A stretch of DNA of 64,000 nt from Actinacidiphila alni (GTDB lineage: Bacteria; Actinomycetota; Actinomycetes; Streptomycetales; Streptomycetaceae): assembly GCF_900112845.1 (NCBI RefSeq), contig NZ_FONG01000007.1, forward strand, positions 124,001 through 188,000. Direction: 5' to 3'. Made by a program: the position numbers and the translations under genes. This document shows positions 42,781 to 51,887 of the stretch, piece by piece; within the stretch, counting starts at the first letter, position 1; each line of letters begins with the position of its first letter. Below the pieces are notes generated by a model. The model ran no database searches and had not been told where the DNA came from. It saw nothing but the letters and a program-made list of their open reading frames with translations.

Positions 42781-43638
42781 ATGTCTGGTCAGTCGCTGCT
42801 CGTTCCCGGCAAGCTCTCCCCCACCCGGCACGTTCCGGCCTCGATCCCGCGCCCCGAGTACGTGGGCAGGCCGGGCCCGGCGCCGTACAACGGTCCCGAT
42901 GTGCAGGACGCGGAGACCGTCGAGAAGATGCGGACCGCCTCGCGGATCGCGGCGCGGGCGATGGAGGCGGCGGCCGCGGCGATCGCGCCGGGCGTCACCA
43001 CCGACGAACTGGACCGGATCGCCCACGAGTACATGGTGGGCCATCAGGCGTACCCGTCGGACCTGGGCTACCGCGGCTTCCCGAAGTCGCTGTGCACCTC
43101 GGTCAACGAGGTGATCTGCCACGGCATCCCGGACTCCACGGTGCTGCGCGACGGCGACATCGTGAATCTGGACGTGACGGCGTTCATCGACGGGGTGCAC
43201 GGCGACTGCAATGCCACGTATTTCGTCGGCGAGGTCGCCGAGGAGTCCCGGCTGCTGGTGGAGCGCACCCGCGAGTCGCTGGAGCGGGCGATCAAGGCGG
43301 TGCGCCCCGGGCGGCAGATCAATGTGATCGGCCGGGTCATCGAGTCGTACGCCAAGCGCTTCGGATACGGCGTCGTACGGGACTTCACCGGGCACGGCAT
43401 CCACACGTCGTTCCACTCCGGGCTGATCGTCCCGCACTACGACGACCCGCGCGCGACGACGGTGATGCGGCCGGGCATGACGTTCACCATCGAGCCGATG
43501 CTGACGCTGGGCACGCACGAGTACGACATGTGGGACGACGGCTGGACGGTCGTCACCAAGGACCGCAGGCGCACGGCCCAGTTCGAGCACACCCTGGTCG
43601 TCACGGCCGACGGCGCGGAGGTGCTGACGCTGCCATGA
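42781..43638 (+). CDS. map: type I methionine aminopeptidase
   Basis: A 285-residue enzyme that removes the initiator Met from nascent proteins. The five metal ligands are present: Asp131 (NLDVTAF), Asp142 (HGDCNATYF), His205 (GHGIHTSFH), Glu238 (TIEPMLT) and Glu269 (FEHTLVV). An N-terminal extension of about 35 residues with a Pro-rich segment ([10 protein letters not shown]) resembles the SH3-binding-like extension of actinobacterial MetAPs. The length is normal. It overlaps the following lipoprotein gene by ATGA. Confidence 0.95.
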   Translation: MSGQSLLVPGKLSPTRHVPASIPRPEYVGRPGPAPYNGPDVQDAETVEKMRTASRIAARAMEAAAAAIAPGVTTDELDRIAHEYMVGHQAYPSDLGYRGFPKSLCTSVNEVICHGIPDSTVLRDGDIVNLDVTAFIDGVHGDCNATYFVGEVAEESRLLVERTRESLERAIKAVRPGRQINVIGRVIESYAKRFGYGVVRDFTGHGIHTSFHSGLIVPHYDDPRATTVMRPGMTFTIEPMLTLGTHEYDMWDDGWTVVTKDRRRTAQFEHTLVVTADGAEVLTLP

Positions 43639-44603
43639 ACCGCCGGGGGTTCTGCCTGGCAGCCGCCGCCACCGCGCTGGCCGTGCCGCTGACCGGATGT
43701 GTGACGGTGCACGGTGAACGCGCGGACATCCCCGCGGTACGGTCCGACGGGGCGGCGCAGGTGCTGGCGCGTTTCGCGCGGGCCAGCAACGCGGCGACGA
43801 GGGCGTACGACGAGTCGCTGATCGACGCGACCGAGTCCGGTGCGCTGGGCGACACCGACCGGGCGGGGCTGCGGGCCAAGCACGCCAACCACCCCGAGGG
43901 GAACCCGGAGTTCACGCCGCTGGTCTTCTCCGACACCCGGTTCCTGGTGCCGAGGCAGCGCGGCTGGCCGAAGTTCTTCGTCGCGGACACGGCGACCAAT
44001 CGCGGCGCCGACCGCTGGCTGCTGGTCTTCCGCCGGTTCGCGGCCGGCGATCCGTGGAAGGCGTCCTTCCTCGCGGTGCTGCCCGCGGACGCGCTGCCCG
44101 CGCCGGCCACCGACAAGGACGGGCATGTGCTGCCGCTGCCGCTGTCGGGCACCGATCTGCTGGTGCAGCCGGGCCGGTTGAGCGCCGCGTACAGCTCGTA
44201 CCTCCAACAGGCCGCGGACGCGCCGCCGTTCGCCGACGGGCCGTCGACCTCGCAGCAGCTGGCGGGGCGGGACAAGAACCGGCGGACCGCCAACTCGGTG
44301 ACGCAGTACGCCGATCAGCCCGCCGACGGCGGCGACTTCACCCCGGTCGCGCTGCGCACGAAGGACGGCGGCGCGCTGGTCTTCTTCGCCGGCCGCCACC
44401 AGACCCGCGCCACGTACCGCGAGGGCTACCGCCTGACGATCGACCAGGACACCCAGGCCCTGATGACCGGCACCCCCCGCACCTCCGTCACCCTCTCCCG
44501 CCTCGGCCAGCAGGCGGTGACGGTCCCGCCCGCCGACGCCCCAGGCGCCAAGGTGACGGTCCTCAGCCGCCTGGCGGGCCTGGTTGCCGCCACCGGCGCG
44601 TAG
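43635..44603 (+). CDS. lipoprotein of unknown function
   Basis: A 322-residue exported protein with a Tat-like start ([22 protein letters not shown]): two Arg before the hydrophobic core, and a lipobox with Cys22. The mature protein is mixed alpha/beta, with [31 protein letters not shown] and [20 protein letters not shown] as recognisable blocks. I do not recognise a named family. It is translationally coupled to map, a pairing whose meaning is unclear, and convergent with the haem oxygenase gene. Confidence 0.8.
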   Translation: MNRRGFCLAAAATALAVPLTGCVTVHGERADIPAVRSDGAAQVLARFARASNAATRAYDESLIDATESGALGDTDRAGLRAKHANHPEGNPEFTPLVFSDTRFLVPRQRGWPKFFVADTATNRGADRWLLVFRRFAAGDPWKASFLAVLPADALPAPATDKDGHVLPLPLSGTDLLVQPGRLSAAYSSYLQQAADAPPFADGPSTSQQLAGRDKNRRTANSVTQYADQPADGGDFTPVALRTKDGGALVFFAGRHQTRATYREGYRLTIDQDTQALMTGTPRTSVTLSRLGQQAVTVPPADAPGAKVTVLSRLAGLVAATGA

Positions 44604-44604
44604 C

Positions 44605-44621
44605 CGCCCCTCAAGGGGGCG
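44605..44621. terminator. short hairpin between convergent genes
   Basis: CGCCCC (44605-44610) and GGGGCG (44616-44621) pair around a 5-nt loop immediately after the lipoprotein stop and 22 bp before the haem oxygenase stop. It is a weak candidate for a bidirectional terminator. Confidence 0.35.
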
Positions 44622-44643
44622 CGGCCCCGCACCCCAAAATGCC

Positions 44644-45306
44644 TCAGGCGCTCAGGGTGAAGGCTTCGCCCAGTTCGCGGAAGACCGCGATGTTCAGGGC
44701 GAAAGCGGTGCGGCACTCTTCGACGACGCGGCGGCGTTCGAGTTCGTCGGCGGGGAGGGCGTCGAGGAGGTCGCGGTATTCGCGCTTGAAGGCGGCGGGG
44801 TTGTCGATGCCGTCGAAGACGTAGAAGCGGACACCGTCGCCCTTGCGGGCGAAGCCCCAGGTCTTCTCGGCGACGCCGCGGACGACCTGGCCGCCGGAGA
44901 GGTCGCCGAGGTAGCGGGTGTAGTGGTGGGCGACATAGCCGGCCGGCCAGGTGGCGGCGACCTCGGTGATGCGGGCGGCGTAGCGGGCGGTGGCGGGCAG
45001 CGGGGTCGCGCGGTCCTGCCAGCCGGCGCCGAGGAGGTGTTCGAGGTCCTGCTCCAGGGCGCCGACGCGCAGCAGTTCGGTGCGGGTGAAGGGCGCCGCC
45101 ACCGGGTCGTCGGCGAGCAGCCGGGCACCGTCCTCCAGGGCGCGGTAGACGTACCAGAGCTGCTCGGTGTAGCGCGCGTACGCCTCGACGCCGAGCCGCC
45201 CGCCGAGCAGGTCGCCCATGAAGGGCGAGTCGTGCGCCTCCTGGTGCTGGTCGCGGCTGGCGGCGCGGATCACGGCGGAGAACGAGGACGCGTCGGGCGT
45301 GGGCAT
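44644..45306 (-). CDS. hmuO: haem oxygenase (biliverdin-producing)
   Basis: A 220-residue enzyme that opens haem to release iron, CO and biliverdin in the cytoplasm. The proximal haem ligand is probably His21 (SRDQHQEAHDSPFM), aligning with His20 of the corynebacterial HmuO. The distal helix signature YLGDLSGGQVVRG is intact. The ATG at 45306 has TGGAGG 6 bp upstream; the extended frame to 45666 is a shadow. An iron box covers its promoter, so it should be expressed when iron is scarce. It works with the HtaA and HmuTUV genes downstream in the window. Confidence 0.93.
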   Translation of the reverse strand: MPTPDASSFSAVIRAASRDQHQEAHDSPFMGDLLGGRLGVEAYARYTEQLWYVYRALEDGARLLADDPVAAPFTRTELLRVGALEQDLEHLLGAGWQDRATPLPATARYAARITEVAATWPAGYVAHHYTRYLGDLSGGQVVRGVAEKTWGFARKGDGVRFYVFDGIDNPAAFKREYRDLLDALPADELERRRVVEECRTAFALNIAVFRELGEAFTLSA

Positions 45307-45350
45307 GGAAACCTCCAGGTCAAGGCTGCGAAGCTGCCTCGATACTCCCA

Positions 45351-45368
45351 ACTTAGGCTTACCTAAGT
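45351..45368 (-). promoter_or_regulatory. iron box (DmdR/DtxR type) of the haem oxygenase gene
   Basis: ACTTAGGCTTACCTAAGT is a near-perfect palindrome matching the DtxR-family consensus half-sites TTAGG and CCTAA. On the minus strand TTGACT (45371-45366) could be the -35, so the bound repressor would cover the promoter. Confidence 0.75.
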
Positions 45369-45378
45369 CAATGGCTTG

Positions 45379-45393
45379 CCGACAACTTGTCGG
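45379..45393. promoter_or_regulatory. second palindrome beside the iron box
   Basis: CCGACAA-C-TTGTCGG is a perfect 7-bp inverted repeat 10 bp from the iron box, upstream of the haem oxygenase gene and of the divergent primase-like gene. Its regulator is unknown. Confidence 0.4.
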
Positions 45394-45515
45394 AAACGGT
45401 CGTCCCGGGAACACTTCCACCCCGGGTGGGTGTTCATTCCTGGCAAGAGGGAGGATGTCCTCCACCGTCCGCGTACCGTGGTCCGCGGGACGGGTGTGGC
45501 GAGGAAAGGAGCCCG

Positions 45516-46301
45516 ATGGCAGGCAAGAGCAGGGTGTCCGACTGGTTGCGCCGCCGGTCCGAGAACGCTTCGGGTTCCGGCCGGTCCGCACGGGCCGCCG
45601 CCCCGGACGACCTGCGCCGCGACGAGTTGATCCAGGCCGCCGTCGCCGCCTCGTACCCCGTCGCACCGGCCGTGCATCCCGAGGGCTTCGGCTGTTCCTG
45701 CGACCGCATCGGCTGTCACATCCCCGGTGTGCACCCCGTCTCGCAGGCGTGGCAGACGCAGGCGAGCACCGACCCGCAGCGCGTCGCCCAGTGGCTCGAC
45801 GGCCAGCCGCTCGCCAACTTCATCACCGCCACCGGCCTCAACCACGACGTCCTTGACGTGCCCGCGCAGGCGGGCCGGCTCGCGCTGGAGCGGCTGTCCG
45901 CCGACAGCGCCACCGCGGGCCCGGTGGCCCTCCAGGGCGAGGACCGGATGCTGTTCTTCACCGCCACCCGCGGCACCCCCGCCGACGAGGACGAGTGGTG
46001 GCCGTGCGCGCTGGACTGCAATCCGGAGACCGCCGACGAGCACCCCGGCATCCGCTGGCACTGCCGCGGCAGTTATGTGCTGCTGCCGCCGGCCAGGCTG
46101 CCGTCCGGCGGCACCGTCTCCTGGCTCCCCGGCCTCGGCCCCGACCTTCCGCTGCCCGACCCGCTGCCGGTGCTCGGCATCCTCAGCGACGCGTGCGCGC
46201 AGCTCGACGACGGCGGCGACGGCACCGAACGCGCCGACCGCGCCGACGTCGCGGGTGACACCGACGACGCCCGGCCCGAGCCGGCCGTCTGGAGCCGCTG
46301 A
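45516..46301 (+). CDS. primase/polymerase N-terminal domain-like protein
   Basis: A 261-residue protein often labelled bifunctional DNA primase/polymerase in streptomycetes. The ATG at 45516 has GGAAAGGAG upstream. After a basic head, residues 45-75 hold a Cys/His group (GFGCSCDRIGCHIPGVHP) followed by QAWQTQASTDPQRVAQWL and HDVLDVPAQAGRLAL, the typical start of Prim-Pol-like domains. I do not see the complete catalytic set of a primase and there is no helicase domain, so it may be non-catalytic. Position beside the haem genes is probably coincidental. Confidence 0.75.
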   Translation: MAGKSRVSDWLRRRSENASGSGRSARAAAPDDLRRDELIQAAVAASYPVAPAVHPEGFGCSCDRIGCHIPGVHPVSQAWQTQASTDPQRVAQWLDGQPLANFITATGLNHDVLDVPAQAGRLALERLSADSATAGPVALQGEDRMLFFTATRGTPADEDEWWPCALDCNPETADEHPGIRWHCRGSYVLLPPARLPSGGTVSWLPGLGPDLPLPDPLPVLGILSDACAQLDDGGDGTERADRADVAGDTDDARPEPAVWSR

Positions 46302-46314
46302 ACCCTTTCGCCAC

Positions 46315-46354
46315 CCGCGGCCCCCGCACCCCCGGAAGGGTGCGGGGGCCGCGG
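46315..46354. terminator. bidirectional terminator
   Basis: CCGCGGCCCCCGCACCC (46315-46331) pairs perfectly over 17 bp with 46338-46354 around the loop CCGGAA. It sits between the convergent primase-like gene (ends 46301) and the HtaA gene (ends 46391). Confidence 0.75.
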
Positions 46355-46390
46355 CGTCGGCCGGCGCCCGGGGGGCCACGGTCCGGACGG

Positions 46391-47935
46391 TCAGGCCGTC
46401 GGGGTGGTGGTGCGGCGGCGGGCCGCCGTGACGGTGGCCGCGGCGCCGGTCAGGACGAGGGCGCCGGCCGCGGCGAGCAGGGCGGCCGAGGGCGTACCGG
46501 AGCCGGTGGAGGCCAACTCGCCACCGTCGGGGCCGAAGTCGCCGGTGCCGCCGACCGTACTGCCGGAACCGCCGGTCGTACCGCCAGAGGTGCCGCCGGA
46601 GCCGCCGGTGGTCGCGGCGGCGTCGGTCGGGCTCGCAGTCGGGGCGCCGGTCGGCAGGGTCGCGTCGGCGTCGAGGGAGACCGCGACCGTCACCGGGTCG
46701 AGGGCGTCGCCCGCCTTGTAGAAGCCGCCGAAGACCTTCGCGCCGTCCGCGGTGAGCGCGGCCGCCGCGGCCGGGACGGTCACGACGTCGCCCTTCACGG
46801 TCGGCGCGACACCGCTGAGCGTGGCCACGGCGATGTCGTCGTACTCGGTGACCTTGCCGGTGGTCATGTCCTTGCTGGACACGTCCGCGGTGAGGGTGCC
46901 GGTGCCGCCCTTGGTCGTCACCTTGAGGTCGCCGAACTTCAGGTCGAGGGCGTACGTGCCCTGCTGGAGGTGGCCGAGGAAGCGGACGGCGCCGGAGAAG
47001 GACGCGTTGAGGGTCTTGCTGTCGGCGGTCCAGCTGCCGGTGCCCTTGGGGAAGCGGTAGCCGGCCGAGCCGGTGGTCGCGCCGTCGGTGAGTTCGACCT
47101 TGCCGTCGGCGATCGGGCCGGTGACGTAGGTGCGGAAGGACTCCTTGACGCCCCAGTCGAGATTGCCGTCCACGACGGCGGCGGGCTTGCCGGGTTCGGC
47201 GGGCGCCGTGGTGGTGGGGTCGGTGCCCGGCGTGGTGGTGGCGCCCGTGGTGGGCGGCGTCGTGGGCGCGGTGGTCGGGGGCGTGGTGGGCGGCGTGGTC
47301 GGCGGTGTCGTGGTCGGGGCGGCGCCCGGCACCACCGACAGGTTCGCCGGGTCAAGCACCGTACCGGCCTGGTACATGCCGTTGAAGGCGCTCGCGCCGT
47401 CCGCGGTCAGGGTGGCGGGGATGCCGTCGAAGGTCATCGCGCCGCCCGCGCCGCTGCCGGGCCGGACGGCCGACAGGTCGAGGGTGGCGAAGGACACGTC
47501 GTCCGAGGTGCTGCCCGCGGCGGTCACGTCGGCGGTGATCGTGCCGGTGGTGCCGACGGTGGCGACCTTGAGGTCGGCGAGCGTGATGTCGAAGCCGTGC
47601 AGGGTGGACTTGAACTCCACGCTGCCGTCGAAGGCGACCTTCACCCCGTGGGTGGTGGTGTCGTACGTGCCCTCGCCGTTGCTGAAGCGGAAGGTGCCGT
47701 CGGCGTTGGTGCTCGCGCCGTCGGCGGTGGTGATGGTGCCCGCGGCGATGCCGGTCACGTACGAGCGGAACGACTGCTTGACGCCCCAGTCGAAGGTGCC
47801 GCCGGTCAGCGGCAGGGTCGGGGACGACGGCGAGTCGGCGGCGGCGAAGGCCGGGACCAGCAGGGCGGTGGCCGCGCCGGCCGTGGCGGTGGCTATGGCC
47901 AGGGCGAGCGCGCGGGAACTGCGGCGGGCGGTCAT
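46391..47935 (-). CDS. htaA: HtaA-domain haem-binding protein with LAXTG sortase signal
   Basis: A 514-residue surface protein. The ATG at 47935 has AGGAG 11 bp upstream. A signal peptide (1-33) precedes two HtaA domains (about 40-205, starting FDWGVKQSFRSYVTG, and about 260-425, starting LDWGVKESFRTYVTG), joined by a Pro/Thr linker. HtaA domains bind haem through a conserved Tyr in corynebacteria. A Gly/Ser spacer then leads to LASTG, a hydrophobic helix and a basic tail. This is the LAXTG signal recognised by class E sortases of streptomycetes. It should be fixed to peptidoglycan and pass haem inward. It is second in an operon 64 bp after the other HtaA gene. Confidence 0.88.
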   Translation of the reverse strand: MTARRSSRALALAIATATAGAATALLVPAFAAADSPSSPTLPLTGGTFDWGVKQSFRSYVTGIAAGTITTADGASTNADGTFRFSNGEGTYDTTTHGVKVAFDGSVEFKSTLHGFDITLADLKVATVGTTGTITADVTAAGSTSDDVSFATLDLSAVRPGSGAGGAMTFDGIPATLTADGASAFNGMYQAGTVLDPANLSVVPGAAPTTTPPTTPPTTPPTTAPTTPPTTGATTTPGTDPTTTAPAEPGKPAAVVDGNLDWGVKESFRTYVTGPIADGKVELTDGATTGSAGYRFPKGTGSWTADSKTLNASFSGAVRFLGHLQQGTYALDLKFGDLKVTTKGGTGTLTADVSSKDMTTGKVTEYDDIAVATLSGVAPTVKGDVVTVPAAAAALTADGAKVFGGFYKAGDALDPVTVAVSLDADATLPTGAPTASPTDAAATTGGSGGTSGGTTGGSGSTVGGTGDFGPDGGELASTGSGTPSAALLAAAGALVLTGAAATVTAARRRTTTPTA

Positions 47936-47999
47936 GGGGTGTCTGCTCCTTGCGTGGGATGGGCCTTCTGGCGATGCGTGAGGGGTGGGTGACGCGGCG

Positions 48000-49463
48000 T
48001 CAGTCACCTTGTGCGGTACGGCGTTTGCGCCGTACGACGGTGATGACGGCCGCTGCCGCCAGCGCGGCGACCGCCGCGGAGCCGCCGGCCAGCAGACCGA
48101 CGGGCGTGCCGTCGTCGTGGCTGTCGGCGGCGGACGCGGTACGGGGCGCGGCGGGTGCGGTGCTCGGTCCGGTGGACGCCGCCGGGGTGGCGGACGCCGT
48201 GGGGCCGGTGCCGATGTCGGGCAGCGCGGGGAGGACCGCCGCCTTGTCGAGGGCGACGGAGAGGGTGAGCGGGTCCATCGAAGTTCCCGCGGTGTAGAGG
48301 CCGTTGAACTTCTTCGCGCCCTGCGCGGTCAGGACGGTCGGCGCCTCGGTGACGGAGAGCAGGCCCTTCTTCGACGCGAGCGTCTTGGGGGCCGCGAAGG
48401 TGACGAAGGGCTCGCCGTCCGCGTACAGCGTGCCCTTGCCGCCGGCGACGGTGACGCGGACCGCGGTGAGCGTCAGGTCGAGGCCGTACGTGCCGTCCGC
48501 GCCGCGCAGCCCGAGGAAGCGCAGGGTGCCGCCGAACCGGGCGTCCAGGGAATGGTGTTGGGTGTCGTACGTGCCGCGGCCGGCGCCGAAGCGGAAGAGG
48601 GCGCCGCCGTCCCGGGCGCCGTCCGACAGCTCCCAGCGGCCCTTGGCGATGTCGCCGGTCACGTACTCCCGGAAGGTGCGGCGCACTCCCCAGTCAACGG
48701 CGGCGTCGACGACCTTGCCGGATACGGCAGTTGAGGTGGCGGTCGGTTTGCCCGATGCCGTGGTGGGCGGCGCCGCGGGTTTCGTGGTCGGCGCCGACGC
48801 GGTGCGCAGATTCGCCGAGAGGCTGACCGGGTCCAGTTGCGTACCGGCGGTGTAGTAGCCGGCGAAGGCGCGGGCGCCCTGTGCGGTGAGGGTGGCCGGG
48901 ATGCCGGTCAGCGTGATCGTCGGACCGGTCACCCCGCGGGTGCTGACGCCGCCGAGGGCGAGCGAGGCGAGCGGCACCTGGGCGGTCGTGGTGAACTTTC
49001 CGGAGTCCTTGTCCTTGCTGCGCATGTCGGCGTAGAGGGTGCCGTGGCCGCCGGAGATCCGGACGGTGGGGCGGCTGATCGTGAGGTCGAGCACATAGCT
49101 GCCGTTGCTCTGCCGGTGGCCGAGGAAGTGGACGCCGCCGGCGAAGGCGGCGGTCAGCGCGCCACTGCCCGGGTCGTACGAACCCTGCGCGGAGGGGAAG
49201 CGGAACTGGTCGCTGCCGACCGTGCCCGCGCTCCCCGTCAGCTGCCAACTCCCCTTGGCGATGGGGCCGGTGACATAGCTCTGGAACGACGCCTTGATCC
49301 CCCAGTCCAGCCGGCCGCCGGCCACGGCGCGGCTCCCTTCGGCCGCGTACGCGCGCGGCGCGGGCAGTGCCGCGCTCGCGCCGAGCAGCACGGCGCCCAC
49401 GGCCGCCGCGGCGACGGCGAACCGCCCCGTACGGCGTACGCGGGCATGACGGAACAACGGCAT
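48000..49463 (-). CDS. htaA: HtaA-domain haem-binding membrane protein
   Basis: A 487-residue exported protein with a GGGAGGGG ribosome site. The signal peptide (1-41) ends in YAA. Two HtaA domains follow (about 48-215, starting LDWGIKASFQSYVTG, and about 250-405, starting VDWGVRRTFREYVTG) with a Pro/Thr linker between them. The C-terminus has a helix and basic tail (RRKRRT) but no LAXTG, so this one is membrane-anchored while its operon partner has a wall-sorting signal. It is divergent from the HmuTUV-type genes across an iron box. Confidence 0.88.
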   Translation of the reverse strand: MPLFRHARVRRTGRFAVAAAAVGAVLLGASAALPAPRAYAAEGSRAVAGGRLDWGIKASFQSYVTGPIAKGSWQLTGSAGTVGSDQFRFPSAQGSYDPGSGALTAAFAGGVHFLGHRQSNGSYVLDLTISRPTVRISGGHGTLYADMRSKDKDSGKFTTTAQVPLASLALGGVSTRGVTGPTITLTGIPATLTAQGARAFAGYYTAGTQLDPVSLSANLRTASAPTTKPAAPPTTASGKPTATSTAVSGKVVDAAVDWGVRRTFREYVTGDIAKGRWELSDGARDGGALFRFGAGRGTYDTQHHSLDARFGGTLRFLGLRGADGTYGLDLTLTAVRVTVAGGKGTLYADGEPFVTFAAPKTLASKKGLLSVTEAPTVLTAQGAKKFNGLYTAGTSMDPLTLSVALDKAAVLPALPDIGTGPTASATPAASTGPSTAPAAPRTASAADSHDDGTPVGLLAGGSAAVAALAAAAVITVVRRKRRTAQGD

Positions 49464-49486
49464 GGACCCCTCCCGGGCTGGCGAAC

Positions 49487-49505
49487 TCAGGTAAGGCTAA
49501 CCTAA
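49487..49505. promoter_or_regulatory. iron box between htaA and the haem importer genes
   Basis: TCAGGTAAGGCTAACCTAA matches the DtxR/DmdR consensus TTAGGTTAGGCTAACCTAA at 17 of 19 positions. It lies 24 bp upstream of the htaA ATG and about 140 bp upstream of the importer gene, so it could repress both directions when iron is sufficient. Confidence 0.85.
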
Positions 49506-49644
49506 GCTAAACGCGATTCGGCGGGAACCCTCCCGCTCAGCGCTTCGTACGCGGCGCGCGGCCGGTCACCAGGACGGACGCGGCCGGTGCGCGGCGGCAC
49601 CACGGAACGACGGATCGACGGAACGACAAGGGGCGGGAGCACAC

Positions 49645-50772
49645 GTGCAGACAGAGACCGACCACCGGCCCCCGCCCCCGGAACCGGACCCCCGCGCGAC
49701 GGAAGCACGCGCGTCCGTGCCCGCCGCACCCGTACGCCGGAAGCGGCCGGCCACCGTGGCCGCGCTGCTGGCGGCGGTGCTCGCGCTCGTCCTCGGCGCG
49801 TGCGGGGGCGGTGGCGGCGGTGCGTCCGGTACGTCGTCCTCCGGCAAGGACGGCTCGGACAAGGGGAGTTCGGCGACGGCCGCCGCCGACCGGATCGAGC
49901 CGCTCGGCGGCCCGGCGCCGACGCCTGTACTGCCCGCGACGGTGGCCTCGGCCGACGGCCGCAAGGTGACGGTGCGGTCGACCGACCGGATCGTGCCGCT
50001 GACCGGCGGCCTGTCGGAGATCGTCTTCACGCTGGGCCTGGGCAAGGACGTGGTGGCCCGGGACATCACCGCGACCTTCCAGCAGGCGGCGAAGCTGCCG
50101 CTGGTGACCCGGGCGCACGACGTGTCCGCCGAAGGCGTGCTGTCGCTGCACCCCGGCCTCGTCCTCGCCGAGGACAGCACAGGACCGGCCGAGGCGATCC
50201 AGCAGATCCGCGCCGCGGGCGTCCCGCTGGTGATCGTCAAGACGGCGACGTCGCTGGACGACGTGGGCCCCCGGATCGACGCGGTGGCCGCGGCGCTCGG
50301 CGTACGGCCGGCCGGCGACAAGCTGCGGGAGCGCACGGCGCAGCGGATCGCCGCCGTGCGCAAGGCGATTCCGGCCGCGGCGGACAAGCCGCGGGTGGCC
50401 TTCCTCTATCTGCGCGGCACCGCGTCGGTCTACCTGATCGGCGGCCGCGGCTCCGGCGCCGACTCGCTGATCGCCGCCGCGGGCGGCGAGGACGCCGGGG
50501 TCGCCTCGGGCCTGGACAAGGACTTCACGCCGATCACCAGCGAGGCGCTGGTGAAGGCCGCGCCCGATGTGATCCTCGTGATGACCAAGGGCCTGGAGTC
50601 GGTCGGCGGCGTCGACGGCCTGGAGAAGGTCCCCGGTGTCGCCCAGACCCCCGCGGGCCTCGACCGCCGGGTCGTCGCGATCGACGACGGCACCCTGCTC
50701 AACTTCGGCCCCCGCACCGACGTCGTCCTGCGCCAACTGGCCGACGGCATCCACCGCAAGGCCGCGCAGTGA
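49645..50772 (+). CDS. hmuT: haem/siderophore-binding lipoprotein, HmuT type
   Basis: A 375-residue lipoprotein with an unusually long, Pro/Arg-rich N-terminus before the hydrophobic core; the lipobox VLGAC puts the lipidated Cys at residue 53. A Gly/Ser spacer is followed by a class III binding-protein fold with PLTGGLSEIVFTLGLGKDVVARD, PLVTRAHDVSAEGVLSLHPGLV and LLNFGPRTDVVLRQLADGI. HmuT proteins bind haem on the outer face of the membrane. A GTG start at 49645 is supported by GGGAG upstream. Haem as substrate is inferred from the HtaA and haem oxygenase neighbours. Confidence 0.88.
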   Translation: MQTETDHRPPPPEPDPRATEARASVPAAPVRRKRPATVAALLAAVLALVLGACGGGGGGASGTSSSGKDGSDKGSSATAAADRIEPLGGPAPTPVLPATVASADGRKVTVRSTDRIVPLTGGLSEIVFTLGLGKDVVARDITATFQQAAKLPLVTRAHDVSAEGVLSLHPGLVLAEDSTGPAEAIQQIRAAGVPLVIVKTATSLDDVGPRIDAVAAALGVRPAGDKLRERTAQRIAAVRKAIPAAADKPRVAFLYLRGTASVYLIGGRGSGADSLIAAAGGEDAGVASGLDKDFTPITSEALVKAAPDVILVMTKGLESVGGVDGLEKVPGVAQTPAGLDRRVVAIDDGTLLNFGPRTDVVLRQLADGIHRKAAQ

Positions 50773-51887
50773 CGGCGACGGCGCCGCGCGAGGACGACCG
50801 CACGACCGCGCCGCCGGTCGAAATCATCGGCGGCAAAAGCCGTATGACGGACCGTCACATACGGCCGCGCACCGTCTGGTTGACGGCCGGCCTGGCCGTC
50901 GCGCTGCTCGCGCTGAGCGTGCTGTCGGCCGGTATCGGCGCGTACGGGATACCGGCCGGGGACGTGCTCGCCTCGGTGGCGCACCGCTGCGGTCTCGGCG
51001 GCCACCGGCTGGACCGGGTCGCCGAATCGGTGCTGTGGGACGTACGGCTGCCGCGCATCGTGCTCGCGCTGCTGGTCGGCGGGTCGCTGGGGTGCGCGGG
51101 GGCGCTGATGCAGGGGGTGTTCGGCAATCCGCTCGCCGAGCCGGGTGTCATCGGCATCTCGTCCGGCGCCGCGGTCGGCGCCGTCGGCTCGATCGCGCTC
51201 GGCCTGTCCTTCGCGGGTTCCTGGACGGTGACGGTGTGCGCTTTCGCCGCCGGACTGCTGACCGTCCTCGTCGTCTACGGCCTGTCCCGGTCCGGCGGCA
51301 GGACCGAAGTCGTCACCCTCGTCCTCACCGGCATCGCCGTCAACGCCTTCGCGGGCGCGCTGATCGGCCTGTTCATCTTCGTCGCGGACAACGCCCAGCT
51401 CACCCAGATCACCTTCTGGCAGCTCGGTTCGCTCGCCCAGGCGACCTGGCCCAAGGTGCTCGCGGTGCTGCCGTGCGCGGCGGCCGGGCTCGGCGCCGCG
51501 CCGTTCTTCGCCCGCCGCCTCGACCTGCTCGCGCTCGGCGAGCGCCAGGCCCGGCACCTCGGGGTGGACGTCGAACGGCTGCGGATCGCCGCGGTCCTGG
51601 TCGTCGCGCTGCTCACGGCCGCCGCCGTCGCGGTCGCCGGGATCATCTCCTTCGTCGGGCTCGTCGTGCCCCATCTGCTGCGGATGGCCGCGGGCCCCGG
51701 GCACCGCTTCCTGGTGCCGGGCAGCGCGCTCGGCGGCGCGCTCGTGCTGGTCGCGGCCGACCTCGCCGCCCGTACGCTCGCCTCGCCCGCGGAACTGCCG
51801 CTCGGGGTGCTCACCGCGCTGATCGGCAGCCCCTTCTTCTTCTGGCTGCTGCGCAGGACCCGCGGCCGGCAGGGAGGCTGGGCATGA
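50769..51887 (+). CDS. hmuU: FecCD-family permease, HmuU type
   Basis: A 372-residue membrane permease. The GTG at 50769 overlaps the hmuT stop as GTGA; an internal Met at codon 26 is an alternative. After a polar head there are about ten helices. FecCD signatures are present: WDVRLPRIVLALLVGGSLGCAGA with QGVFGNPLAEPGVIGISSGA, TFWQLGSLAQATWPKV, and GIISFVGLVVPHLLRMAAGPGHRFLVPGSAL. It carries haem through the membrane with HmuT and HmuV. Confidence 0.92.
   Translation: MTATAPREDDRTTAPPVEIIGGKSRMTDRHIRPRTVWLTAGLAVALLALSVLSAGIGAYGIPAGDVLASVAHRCGLGGHRLDRVAESVLWDVRLPRIVLALLVGGSLGCAGALMQGVFGNPLAEPGVIGISSGAAVGAVGSIALGLSFAGSWTVTVCAFAAGLLTVLVVYGLSRSGGRTEVVTLVLTGIAVNAFAGALIGLFIFVADNAQLTQITFWQLGSLAQATWPKVLAVLPCAAAGLGAAPFFARRLDLLALGERQARHLGVDVERLRIAAVLVVALLTAAAVAVAGIISFVGLVVPHLLRMAAGPGHRFLVPGSALGGALVLVAADLAARTLASPAELPLGVLTALIGSPFFFWLLRRTRGRQGGWA

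Noticed and set aside
42666..43634. Long plus-strand frame joining into the lipoprotein gene
   Set aside because: It runs antisense or in another frame through map; the lipoprotein signal at 43635 with an ATGA overlap marks the real start.
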